A DNA stretch of 64,000 nt from positions 992,001 to 1,056,000 of the forward strand of contig NZ_CP087710.1 in the NCBI RefSeq assembly GCF_020991065.1, written 5' to 3'. Positions 8,499 to 16,218 of the stretch are shown here, one piece after another. This DNA comes from Nocardioides okcheonensis (GTDB lineage: Bacteria > Actinomycetota > Actinomycetes > Propionibacteriales > Nocardioidaceae). The notes under the pieces are model-generated. The model worked only from the letters and a program-made list of their open reading frames with translations. It was not told the DNA's origin and ran no database searches. How positions within the stretch are numbered: the stretch's first letter is position 1; every line of letters starts with the position of its first letter. A program made the translations under genes and the position numbers.

Positions 8499-8576
8499 GA
8501 CGACACCCTGCCCCCGCGCGGAGGAGGACAAACGGCCCCGTCGCAGGGAGCGGCACGCCCTCGGCTCCGGGAACCC

Positions 8577-8702
8577 TCACTCGTCGTCGACGCGGTCGTG
8601 GGTCATCGCCCACCACTCGCGGTCGCGCTCCTCGAGCACCTCCTGCAGCAGCCGCGCCCACTCCTCGGCGTCGAGGTCGACCTCCGGCTGCGGCTGGCTC
8701 AC
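8577..8702 (-). CDS. Possible small acidic protein, 41 aa
   Basis: Reading GTG at 8702 to TGA at 8577 gives 41 residues, very acidic and tryptophan-rich (EEWARLLQEVLEERDREWW), with an amphipathic helix pattern. Codon third positions are almost all G or C, as in real genes nearby. Against it, the ribosome binding site is poor (GGAG touches the start codon). No family recognised. Confidence 0.35.
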   Translation of the reverse strand: MSQPQPEVDLDAEEWARLLQEVLEERDREWWAMTHDRVDDE

Positions 8703-8870
8703 TCCAGCATCGTGCGCCTGGGCGCCTCCGCCCGCAACACCAGCGCGAGGTGGTCCAGACGGACAGCGGCCCGACCGCGACCCGGCAGGGCGGGTCCACC
8801 CAGCACGCCCGTCCGCCGGCCCTGCGTCGAGGGCACGACGCGTGCGTACGTCCGAGCGAGCCTTGGCCGG

Positions 8871-8900
8871 TATCTGTAGTATTTCACTCCACTTAGATGC
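8871..8900 (+). promoter_or_regulatory. A+T-rich promoter candidate for the OsmC-family gene
   Basis: TATCTGTAGTATTTC (8871-8885) is a distinctly A+T-rich patch in G+C-rich surroundings, 40-50 bases before the ATG at 8921. TAGTAT (8877-8882) could serve as a -10. No -35 is obvious, so a regulator-dependent promoter is possible. Confidence 0.3.
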
Positions 8901-8920
8901 CTATGAAAGCAGGTCGATAC

Positions 8921-9379
8921 ATGTCCACTGTCCCCTTCATCGTCGAGGGTCGCGGCTCGGGTGTCGCCCAGGACATCGCTGTGCAGGGTGAGCACAGCCA
9001 CCGGTTCAGCTCCGACACCTACCCCGCGTTCGGCGGCCAGGACTCCTCGCCCAGCCCCCTGGCCTACACCCTGGGCGCACTCACCTCCTGCAACCAGATC
9101 AGCGCCCAGCTCGTCGCGAAGGACCTCGGCGTCAGGCTCGGTGCCTTCACCTTCACCGCGCAGGGCGACCTCGACCCGTCGGTGTTCGTCACCGGAGCCG
9201 AGGGCGACGCGAACTTCCGGTCCGTCAGCGTGCAGGCGACGGTGGAGACCGACGCGGAGGGGGAGGCGTTCGAGCACTTCGTCGCCGAGCTCGAGCGCCG
9301 CTGCCCGGTCACGCAGCTCTTCCGCCGCAGCGGGCTGTCGTACTCCTCGACCTGGACGCCCATCCCGCTCGCCGGCTGA
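8921..9379 (+). CDS. OsmC family protein
   Basis: A 152-residue OsmC/Ohr superfamily protein. These proteins reduce organic or lipid hydroperoxides using two cysteines. Visible family features are GGQDSSPSPLAYTLGALTSC, with the first redox Cys in the central helix, and RRCPVTQLFRRSG, with the second Cys in the C-P-V motif. Both catalytic cysteines are therefore present. ATG 8921 (MSTVPF) is preferred over ATG 8897 because AGG sits seven bases upstream and the domain starts there. A hairpin downstream (9442-9480) separates it from the tRNA gene on the other strand. Confidence 0.85.
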   Translation: MSTVPFIVEGRGSGVAQDIAVQGEHSHRFSSDTYPAFGGQDSSPSPLAYTLGALTSCNQISAQLVAKDLGVRLGAFTFTAQGDLDPSVFVTGAEGDANFRSVSVQATVETDAEGEAFEHFVAELERRCPVTQLFRRSGLSYSSTWTPIPLAG

Positions 9380-9441
9380 CCGCGCGTCCTGCTCACCCGT
9401 CATCAATCCCGGACCGACGTCCGCACGGGTCCGGGAACAGC

Positions 9442-9480
9442 ACCGCCCCTGATCTGCTGTTTTCGCAGGTCAGGGGCGGT
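9442..9480. terminator. Hairpin between OsmC gene and tRNA-Val, likely bidirectional terminator
   Basis: Arms of 16 bases (9442-9457 and 9465-9480, starting ACCGCCCCTGA) pair with a single G-T wobble around a seven-base loop. There is no U-run after either arm, as is common for actinobacterial terminators. Its position between two convergent transcripts supports termination. Confidence 0.6.
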
Positions 9481-9491
9481 CTAACTCTCGG

Positions 9492-9563
9492 TGGGCGATA
9501 CTGGGTTCGAACCAGTGACCTCTTCGGTGTGAACGAAGCGCGCTACCACTGCGCCAATCGCCC
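9492..9563 (-). tRNA. tRNA-Val (anticodon CAC)
   Basis: A 72-base cloverleaf can be folded by eye. The acceptor stem is GGGCGAT/ATCGCCC, the D stem GCGC/GCGC, the anticodon stem CTTCG/CGAAG with loop TTCACAC (anticodon CAC, reading GTG), and the T stem ACTGG/CCAGT with loop TTCGAAC. The discriminator is A. The CCA end is not encoded. Confidence 0.95.
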
Positions 9564-9624
9564 GAGCTCGGCGTTACGTTATCCCACGCGTCCCACGAAG
9601 TCAGAATCGGGTCGGGGGTCGGGA

Positions 9625-10158
9625 TCAACGCGAGGCGCTGGTCGTCTTCTTCCCGGTGGACTGCTGGCCGGACTTCCGGTTCCGCTTCTCCTCGTCGAGG
9701 GCCTTGCGGTCGCGGCGCAGCTGCTCGACCGCCTCGGGCCTGCCGTGGAAGCGGCGGTAGCTGTAGACGATGAGGCCGACGGCGATGAACGCCGACCCGA
9801 CCTGGGTCACGCCGGTCCAGAGGCCGCCCGGCAGCCACCAGGTCTCGGACAGCGGCCACCAGCCGGGAGCGGCCGGGTCCATGATCCAGAGCACGCCGCA
9901 GGCGGCGAGCAGGACGGCGCCCGTGACCGACGCGATGATGCGCGGCCAGGTCTCGACGCCCTCGGCCGCGCCCTGCAGGGCGCGGATGCGGGCCGGCTCG
10001 ACCCGGCGCTCGGCCCACTCGTACTGCTGGGACAGCAGCGCGAGGCCGGCGAAGATCCCGAGGAGGCCCGGTCCGGGGAGGAAGATCGCCGCGACGCCGA
10101 GCAGCAGGAGTACCCATCCCAGCGTCTCCAGCGCGATGCGCTTGGCGGTGCCCGTCAT
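9625..10158 (-). CDS. PGPGW-type transmembrane protein (TIGR02611-like)
   Basis: A 177-residue membrane protein. The N-terminal hydrophobic pair contains the family signature FLPGPGLLGIFAGLALLSQQ with YEWA following. A second hydrophobic pair lies around residues 75-95 and 115-135. The C-terminus is a charged cytoplasmic tail rich in K/R/E (residues 140-177). Known as a conserved actinobacterial membrane protein of unknown function. The ATG at 10158 is predicted leaderless from TAGGGT seven bases upstream. Confidence 0.75.
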   Translation of the reverse strand: MTGTAKRIALETLGWVLLLLGVAAIFLPGPGLLGIFAGLALLSQQYEWAERRVEPARIRALQGAAEGVETWPRIIASVTGAVLLAACGVLWIMDPAAPGWWPLSETWWLPGGLWTGVTQVGSAFIAVGLIVYSYRRFHGRPEAVEQLRRDRKALDEEKRNRKSGQQSTGKKTTSASR

Positions 10159-10165
10159 GCGAGGA

Positions 10166-10171
10166 ACCCTA
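10166..10171 (-). promoter_or_regulatory. -10 element of a leaderless promoter, PGPGW protein
   Basis: TAGGGT on the minus strand is seven bases before the ATG at 10158. Confidence 0.4.
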
Positions 10172-10315
10172 GCCGGGGCTGCCCAACCACGTCATCGCGC
10201 GGTGCGCCGACGCCCGGTCTGGACCGCAGCGGGTCATTTTTTGCCGTTTCGCATCATCAAGACCTCGTCATGCCGTCTCATGATCACACCAGCAGGGAAT
10301 CTCCAGGGAGACTTG

Positions 10316-10750
10316 ATGAACATGTCCGGCGGGCGCCCCACGATGACCGACGTCGCGATCGACCTCACGGTCGAGTGCGTGGACGAGCGCGGCATCCGGC
10401 ACGAGATCGACAGCGTGCTGGGCTACAGCGTCGCCGACCCGTTCGCGGTCACGATGACCTTCGTCACCAGCGACGGCGACCTGGTGTGGACCTACGGCCG
10501 CGACCTGCTGATGCGCGGCGTGCACTCCCCGACCGGCGACGGCGACGTCCACGTCTCCCCCGCCGTGAGCTACACCGGCCAGGCGATGGTCGGCATCGAG
10601 CTCAGCTCGCCCGACGGCCACCTCGTCCTGCTCGCGCGGGCCGTCGACGTCGAGGCCTTCCTGGCCCGGACGACCGCCCTCGTGGCCCCCGGCCGCGAGT
10701 CGGCCCACTGCGACGTCGACCAGCTGCTCTCGCAGCTGCTCGCCTCCTGA
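10316..10750 (+). CDS. SsgA family sporulation/cell division regulator-like protein
   Basis: A 144-residue SsgA-like protein (SALP). These actinomycete proteins act in septum placement and cell wall remodelling. The diagnostic block is FAVTMTF ... VWTYGRDLLMRGVHSPTGDGDVHV near residues 45-80, followed by an acidic C-terminal helix. ATG 10316 is chosen because AGGGAG lies five bases upstream; another ATG six bases later is possible. The divergent PGPGW gene shares the upstream region, which has a T-run at 10238-10245. A paralogue in a non-sporulating genus would be expected to affect division. Confidence 0.85.
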   Translation: MNMSGGRPTMTDVAIDLTVECVDERGIRHEIDSVLGYSVADPFAVTMTFVTSDGDLVWTYGRDLLMRGVHSPTGDGDVHVSPAVSYTGQAMVGIELSSPDGHLVLLARAVDVEAFLARTTALVAPGRESAHCDVDQLLSQLLAS

Positions 10751-10776
10751 TCCGCACCGGATCCTGACGCGGTCTT

Positions 10777-10812
10777 GACCCGGCCCTCGACCCGGCCCTC
10801 GACGCGGCCCTG
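10777..10812. repeat. Three tandem 12-base repeats in a convergent intergenic region
   Basis: GACCCGGCCCTC at 10777-10788 and 10789-10800 is followed by a variant (GACGCGGCCCTG) at 10801-10812. It lies in the 88 bases between the SsgA-like gene and the ABC exporter gene. A short hairpin GATCCG-CAC-CGGATC precedes it at 10749-10763. Confidence 0.6.
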
Positions 10813-10838
10813 ACCGGGGCCTGCGGAGGCAGGTCCGC

Positions 10839-12650
10839 TCAGGACGCCGGGCGCGAGTGCTGGGCGACCCAGCTGGCGTGCAGTCCGGCGTAGACGCCGC
10901 CCTCCTCGGCGACCAGCGCCGCGTGCGGCCCGCGCTGGACCACCCGACCCTGGGCGACCACGACCACCTCGTCGGCCGCCTCCGCGGTCGAGAGCCGGTG
11001 GGCGATCGTCACCGAGGTGCGCGACTGCATCAGCCTCTCGAGGGCCCGCCCGATCTGCATCTCCAGCGCCGGGTCGACCGCGCTCGTCGCCTCGTCGAGG
11101 ACCAGCAGGTCCGGGTCGGCGAGGTGGGCGCGCAGCAGCGCCACGAGCTGGCGCTCCCCGGCCGACAGCGACTCGCCGCGCTGGCCGACGGCGGTGGCGA
11201 GGCCGTGCGGGAGGCCGGCGAGCCAGTCGTCGATGCCGAGCTCGCGGGCCGAGGCGCGGATCTCGTCCTCGGTGGCGCCGAGGCGGCCGTAGCGGACGTT
11301 GGCGGCGATGGTGTCGTCGAAGAGGAAGCCCTCCTGCGGCACCAGCACCACGCTGCGCCGCAGCGACCGGGAGTCGATGCGGCGTACGTCGACCCCGTCG
11401 AGCAGCACGGTGCCCTCGCTGGGGTCCATCAGGCGGGTGAGGAGCTTGGCGAAGGTGGACTTGCCCGACCCGGTCTCGCCCACGATCGCGACGCGGGTGC
11501 CGGCGGCGAGAGTGAGGTCGACGTCGCGCAGGACCGGCGGGCCGCCGGGGTAGGCGAAGGTGACGTCCGCGAAGCGCACGTCGATCGGGCCGCGCGGGAG
11601 CTGCTCGCCCTCGGGGCCGGGGTCGACGAGGTCGGCGGGCGTCTCCAGGATGCCGAGCACCCGGCGCCAGCTCGCGATCGCGTTCTGCGCGTCGGTGAGG
11701 ATCTGGGTGCCCATCTGGACCGGTCCGACGAACAGCGAGACGAGGAACGCGAACGCGAGCACCTTGCCGGGCGTCATGTCGCCGGCGAAGCCGAGCAGGA
11801 TGCCGATCACGATCACGCCGGCGTTGGCGAGGCCCGCCGAGATGCCGCCGAGCGAGAACGAGGTGACCGTGAACTTCTGGGCGTGGATGTAGGCGTCCTG
11901 CCAGTCCTGGATCGCGGTGTCGATGCGCTCCTGGGTGCGGTTCTCGACGCCGTACGAGCGGACCACCGCGGCGCCCACGACGGGCTCGGAGATGGCGCCG
12001 AGCAGCACGCCGACCTGGTGGCGGACCACCGTGTAGGCCGCCGACAGCTTCCTCTGGAACCACCGGATCGACAGGAACAGCGGCGCGAAGCACAGCCACA
12101 CCACCAGGGCGAGCTGCCAGCTGTAGACGACCATGAGCACCGTGGCGACGAGCATCTGGCCGATGCTCACCACGAAGATCAGGCCGCCGAACACGAGGAA
12201 CTGGCTGACCTGGTCGACGTCGGAGGTGACGCGGGAGACCAGCGCGCCGCGACGCTCGGTGTTCTGGGTGAGCAGCGGCAGGTCGTGGACGTGGCGGAAC
12301 GCCTTGGTGCGCAGCGTGGCCAGACCGTTCTCCGAGGTGGTGAAGAGCCGGCTGGTCATGGCGTAGGACGCGACGCTCGTGACGAGGATGGCGAGCGCGG
12401 CCGCCACGCCCATCCAGGCGACGTAGTCGAGCCGCGGCCCGCCGGGGGCGTTGAGGCCCTTGTCGAGCGTCTGCTGCACCGCGATCGGCACCACGATCTG
12501 GCCGCAGGAGGCGAGCACGGCCAGGACGAGGGTCACGCCGAGGCCCTCGCGGAGCTCGGGTGAGTACTTCATGCCGAGCCGGATGGTGGCGATCGCGCCG
12601 ATGTCCTCGCCGGTGTCCATCCGGGTCCCGGAGACGGTCGTGGTGCTCAT
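10839..12650 (-). CDS. ABC exporter half-transporter, catalytically complete subunit
   Basis: A 603-residue type IV exporter subunit with six predicted membrane segments followed by an ATPase domain. Walker A is GETGSGKST (about 391-399), the Q-loop is VPQEGFLFDDT, Walker B ends LLVLDE with catalytic Glu 520, and the H-loop is AHRLST (His 551). The signature is LSAGE rather than LSGGQ. That fits the partner role in a heterodimer where this signature faces the degenerate site of the other subunit. It overlaps the upstream gene by four bases. The substrate is unknown; drug or lipid export is the usual inference. Confidence 0.88.
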   Translation of the reverse strand: MSTTTVSGTRMDTGEDIGAIATIRLGMKYSPELREGLGVTLVLAVLASCGQIVVPIAVQQTLDKGLNAPGGPRLDYVAWMGVAAALAILVTSVASYAMTSRLFTTSENGLATLRTKAFRHVHDLPLLTQNTERRGALVSRVTSDVDQVSQFLVFGGLIFVVSIGQMLVATVLMVVYSWQLALVVWLCFAPLFLSIRWFQRKLSAAYTVVRHQVGVLLGAISEPVVGAAVVRSYGVENRTQERIDTAIQDWQDAYIHAQKFTVTSFSLGGISAGLANAGVIVIGILLGFAGDMTPGKVLAFAFLVSLFVGPVQMGTQILTDAQNAIASWRRVLGILETPADLVDPGPEGEQLPRGPIDVRFADVTFAYPGGPPVLRDVDLTLAAGTRVAIVGETGSGKSTFAKLLTRLMDPSEGTVLLDGVDVRRIDSRSLRRSVVLVPQEGFLFDDTIAANVRYGRLGATEDEIRASARELGIDDWLAGLPHGLATAVGQRGESLSAGERQLVALLRAHLADPDLLVLDEATSAVDPALEMQIGRALERLMQSRTSVTIAHRLSTAEAADEVVVVAQGRVVQRGPHAALVAEEGGVYAGLHASWVAQHSRPAS

Positions 12651-14494
12651 GCGCGGGTCCCCTCGGCGGCGTCGGTCTCGTAGGCGTTGACCAGCTGGGC
12701 GTAGGCCGGGCTGGAGGCGAGCAGGTCGGCGTGGGTGCCACGACCGACGATCCGGCCGCCGTCGAGGTGGACCACCTCGTCGGCCAGCGAGATGGTGGCC
12801 TTGCGGTAGGCGACCACGACCAGCGACGCCGGGTCGCCCGCCCGCTCCTCGCGCAGCGAGGCCAGGATGCGCGCCTCGACCTCGGGGTCGACCGCGGAGG
12901 TCGCGTCGTCGAGGATCAGCAGCCGGGGGCGGCGCACCAGCGCACGGGCCAGCGACAGCCGCTGGCGCTGGCCGCCCGACAGCGACGTGCCGCGCTCCCC
13001 GAGGCGGGTGTCGAGCCCGTCGGGCAGCGCCGCGACGAAGCCGTCGGCCTGCGCGGTGCGCAGCGCCGCCCACACCTCGTGGTCGGGCACGTCGGCCCCG
13101 AGGGTGACGTTGCCGCGCACGGTGTCGTCGAACATGAACGCCGTCTGCGGCACCAGCGCCACGTCGCGCGGCAGCTCGCCCTTGCGGAGCCCCTTGAGGT
13201 CGATGCCGTCGAGGCGGACCGCGCCCTCGTCGGGGTCGACCAGACGGGTCATCAGGCTGGTCAGGGTGCTCTTGCCGGACGCGGTGGCACCGACGAGGGC
13301 GACCGTGCGCCCGGGGCGGACCTCGAAGTCGACGCCGCGCAGCAGCGGGGCCGCCTCGTCGTAGGAGTAGTGCAGGCCCGAGACCTCCAGCAGCGCGCCA
13401 CCGCTGGCCGGCGGCAGCTCGAGGTCGCCGTAGGACATCGAGCCGCGGGCGTCGAGGACCGACCTGGCCCGGCGGTAGCCGACGACCGACCGGGGGAACT
13501 CCCCGAGCAGCCAGCCGATCGCACGGATCGGGAACGAGACGATGGTGAGGAGGTAGGCCACGGTGACGACATCGCCGGCCTCGGTGGCGCCGGTGGTCAC
13601 CCGCGAGACCCCGACCGCGAGCACGACCAGCACGCCCAGGCTCGGCAGGCTGGCCAGCGCCGGGTCGAAGACGGCGCGGATCCGGCCGGCGCGGACGTTG
13701 ACGTCGCGCAGCTCGCGGACCTTGACCCCGAACCGGTCGGTCTCCTCGACCTCGCGGCCCAGCGTCTTGACGACCATCGCACCGTCGAACGACTCGTGGG
13801 CGATCTCGCTGACCTCGGCGCGCAGGCCCTGGGCGCGGGTCATCAGCGGGGAGGAGTAGCGCTGGTAGAGCAGGTTGGCGGCCACCACGGCCGGGAAGAC
13901 CAGCAGCCCGACGACGGCCATCACCACGTCGGCGAGGAACATCTGGACGACGGCGATGACCATCATCACCACGGTGCCGAGCGCCATCGGCAGCGGCATG
14001 ATCGGCGACCAGGCCGCCTCGACGTCGGAGTAGGCGTTGGACAGCAGCTGGCCCGTGGGGTGGCGCTGGTGCCACTCCATCGGGAGCGCGAGGTACTGCC
14101 TGGTGACGCCGCGCCGGGTGTGCGACTGCATCCGGTAGTACATGATCCCGCCGCCGAGACGCCGCGCGACGATGCCGATGGCGCGCAGGATCGCGACCGC
14201 GAGGAACAGCGCGACCACCCACACCAGGAGTCCGGTGCCGATCTCGCCGTCGTCGAAGGCGGGGATGAGCACGTGCTGGGTGGACCAGCCGAGGACCCAC
14301 GCGTCGGCGACGGTGAGCACGCCGAACAGGACCGCGCCGAGCGTGGCCACGGTGAAGACCCACGGCTCGCGACGGATGCCGACCCGCAGCACGCGGAAGC
14401 CGTCGAGTGTGGTGGTGCCCCTCAGCTCCGCGTCCTTGCCCACCGGTGTCGCCCGCCCCCTCGTCGTCCTGCGTCGGTTGCCGTGCGCAACCAC
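12647..14494 (-). CDS. ABC exporter half-transporter, degenerate-site subunit
   Basis: A 615-residue exporter subunit with an N-terminal membrane domain and a C-terminal ATPase domain. Walker A GATASGKST (402-410) and the signature LSGGQ (505-509) are intact. The catalytic Glu after Walker B is Asp (LLILDD, position 530), and the H-loop His is Tyr (VVAYRKATI, position 563). It would therefore bind ATP without efficient hydrolysis, while donating a good signature motif to the partner. The frame opens with GTG 14494; a GTG 51 bases downstream (VGKDAEL) is an alternative start, and neither has a clear ribosome binding site. Confidence 0.88.
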   Translation of the reverse strand: MVAHGNRRRTTRGRATPVGKDAELRGTTTLDGFRVLRVGIRREPWVFTVATLGAVLFGVLTVADAWVLGWSTQHVLIPAFDDGEIGTGLLVWVVALFLAVAILRAIGIVARRLGGGIMYYRMQSHTRRGVTRQYLALPMEWHQRHPTGQLLSNAYSDVEAAWSPIMPLPMALGTVVMMVIAVVQMFLADVVMAVVGLLVFPAVVAANLLYQRYSSPLMTRAQGLRAEVSEIAHESFDGAMVVKTLGREVEETDRFGVKVRELRDVNVRAGRIRAVFDPALASLPSLGVLVVLAVGVSRVTTGATEAGDVVTVAYLLTIVSFPIRAIGWLLGEFPRSVVGYRRARSVLDARGSMSYGDLELPPASGGALLEVSGLHYSYDEAAPLLRGVDFEVRPGRTVALVGATASGKSTLTSLMTRLVDPDEGAVRLDGIDLKGLRKGELPRDVALVPQTAFMFDDTVRGNVTLGADVPDHEVWAALRTAQADGFVAALPDGLDTRLGERGTSLSGGQRQRLSLARALVRRPRLLILDDATSAVDPEVEARILASLREERAGDPASLVVVAYRKATISLADEVVHLDGGRIVGRGTHADLLASSPAYAQLVNAYETDAAEGTRA

Positions 14495-14557
14495 TTCAGG
14501 GCGTCAGGCTATTCCCTCCCACCGACGGCCCGCGAATTGTTGGGGGGTGGGCGGGCG

Positions 14558-15358
14558 TCAGGCGCGGATGCGGGACAGGAAGGCGCGGGTGCGCTCCTCG
14601 CGCGGGTCGCCGAGCACCTGCTCGGGCGTGCCGCGCTCGTGGACGACACCGTCGTGCAGGAAGCAGACCTGGTCCGCGACGTCGCGGGCGAACCCCATCT
14701 CGTGGGTGTTCAGCACCATGGTGACGCCCTCGCCCTTGAGCTCGGTGAGCAGGTCGAGCACCTCCCCGACGAGCTCGGGGTCGAGCGCCGAGGTCACCTC
14801 GTCGAGCAGCATCAGGCGGGGGTTCGCGACCAGCGCGCGCGCGATCGCGACCCGCTGCTGCTGGCCGCCGGACAGGTCGTCCGGCCGGGCCCGGGCCTTC
14901 TCGGCCAGGCCGACCCGGTCGAGCATCGCGAGCCCCCGCGTACGCGCCTCGTCGGCGCCCACGCCGTGCACGAGCCGCAGTGCGAGGGTGACGTTGCCGA
15001 TGACGTCGAGGTGCGGGAAGAGGTTGTAGGCCTGGAAGACCAGGCCCATCCGGGAGCGGACCTCGTCGCCGTCGACCCGTGGGTCGGTGATGTCGCGGCC
15101 CTCGAAGGTGATGGTGCCGTCGTCGACGACCTCGAGGAGGTTGATGCACCGCAGGAGGGTCGACTTGCCGGAGCCGGACGCCCCGATGAGCACGACGCAC
15201 TGGCCGGGCTCGACGCTGAGGTCGACGTCGCGGAGCACGACGTGGTCGCCGAAGGACTTGCGCACCCCCGTCAATGTCAGAAGCTCGGGAGGAGCGGGGT
15301 CCCCGCGGCGTTGTTCGGAGGAGCGCAGCGGAGGAGAAGAACGTCGTGGGGTGCTCAC
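14558..15358 (-). CDS. Polar amino-acid ABC transporter ATP-binding protein
   Basis: A 266-residue ATPase of the GlnQ type, third gene of a binding protein-permease-ATPase operon. Walker A is GASGSGKSTLL, the signature LSGGQQQRVAIARAL, Walker B LMLLDEVTSALD, and the H-loop THEMGFA. The GTG start at 15358 overlaps the permease stop (GTGA). The first about 21 codons, before LTLTGVRKSFG, are translated from a dispersed repeat also found at 49733-49794, so the conserved protein may start later. The N-terminal extension is serine/arginine-rich and unlike family members. Confidence 0.88.
   Translation of the reverse strand: MSTPRRSSPPLRSSEQRRGDPAPPELLTLTGVRKSFGDHVVLRDVDLSVEPGQCVVLIGASGSGKSTLLRCINLLEVVDDGTITFEGRDITDPRVDGDEVRSRMGLVFQAYNLFPHLDVIGNVTLALRLVHGVGADEARTRGLAMLDRVGLAEKARARPDDLSGGQQQRVAIARALVANPRLMLLDEVTSALDPELVGEVLDLLTELKGEGVTMVLNTHEMGFARDVADQVCFLHDGVVHERGTPEQVLGDPREERTRAFLSRIRA
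15296..15351 (-). repeat. Dispersed repeat, copy A (inside ATPase 5' coding end)
   Basis: Fifty-six bases are closely similar to 49733-49794 in the same orientation. Both run on the minus strand from CCCCACGACGTTCTTC to CGCCGCGGGG. Copy A lacks two 3-base blocks present in copy B, so the reading frame through it is kept. Confidence 0.75.
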
Positions 15359-16218
15359 AAATGTCCTCCGGCTCCGTGGTAGCCCTTCTTGCGGGCGTAG
15401 CGGTCGGTGAGCCGCGCCATCGGGATGGTGAGGCAGCAGAACAGCGCGCCGGCGACGACGTAGGGCGTGTAGTTGAAGTCGATGGCCGTCTCGATCTGGG
15501 CGGCGCGGATCGCGTCGATGACGCCCAGCACCGCGATCAGGCCGGAGTCCTTCTGCAGCGAGACCAGGTCGTTCATCAGCGGGGGCAGCACCCGGCGCCA
15601 GGCCTGCGGGAGCACGACGTGGCGCAGCGTCTGGCCGTACGACAGGCCGAGCGAGCGGCCGGCCAGCCGCTGGCTCGGGTGGACCGACTCGATGCCGGCG
15701 CGGAACACCTCGGCGACGTAGGCCGAGTAGGACAGGACGAGCGCCGTGCAGCCCCAGAAGAGTGCCGAGGTGGGCAGGCCCTCGAGGCTCAGCGCGGGGC
15801 CGCCGAAGCCGAGCAGGAAGATCACCAGCAGCAGCGGGAGGCCGCGGAAGACGTCGACGTACGCCGTGCCGACCAGCCGCAGCGGGAAGGCGACCGGACC
15901 GCGGATCGTCCGCATCACGGCGATGGCCAGGCTGAGCGCGACGATGAGCACGGCGCAGATCGCCATCACGCGGATGTTGAGCCAGAGGCCCTCCAGGACC
16001 GCGGGGAAGGAGTCGACGGCCTTGTCCCAGTCGAAGTAGGTCTCCTGGACCCGCTGCCAGCCGGGCGAGCTGACCACCACGACCGCGACCGCGCCGAGGA
16101 CCAGCACGGTGCTGACCGCGGCGAGGACCGCGCTGCGCACCGTGCGCCGACGGCGCCACGCGTCGCGCTCGCGCTGGACCGGCGAGGGTTGCCAGGCGGT
16201 GTCCACCTGGTGGGTCAT
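15355..16218 (-). CDS. Polar amino-acid ABC transporter permease
   Basis: A 287-residue inner-membrane permease of the HisMQ/GlnP type. One hydrophobic segment near residues 30-50 is followed by the core with the EAA loop region (YAVEVFRAGIESVHPSQ-like, GLSYGQTLRHVVLPQAWRRVLPPL), which contacts the ATPase. ATG 16218 overlaps the stop of the binding-protein gene by one base (TGATG). Its own stop overlaps the ATPase start, so all three proteins are made from one coupled message. Confidence 0.88.
   Translation of the reverse strand: MTHQVDTAWQPSPVQRERDAWRRRRTVRSAVLAAVSTVLVLGAVAVVVVSSPGWQRVQETYFDWDKAVDSFPAVLEGLWLNIRVMAICAVLIVALSLAIAVMRTIRGPVAFPLRLVGTAYVDVFRGLPLLLVIFLLGFGGPALSLEGLPTSALFWGCTALVLSYSAYVAEVFRAGIESVHPSQRLAGRSLGLSYGQTLRHVVLPQAWRRVLPPLMNDLVSLQKDSGLIAVLGVIDAIRAAQIETAIDFNYTPYVVAGALFCCLTIPMARLTDRYARKKGYHGAGGHL

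Noticed and set aside
10839..14363. A single 1174-residue fused ABC transporter
   Set aside because: The upstream part is a shadow of the second exporter gene in another frame; the two exporter subunits are separate overlapping genes.
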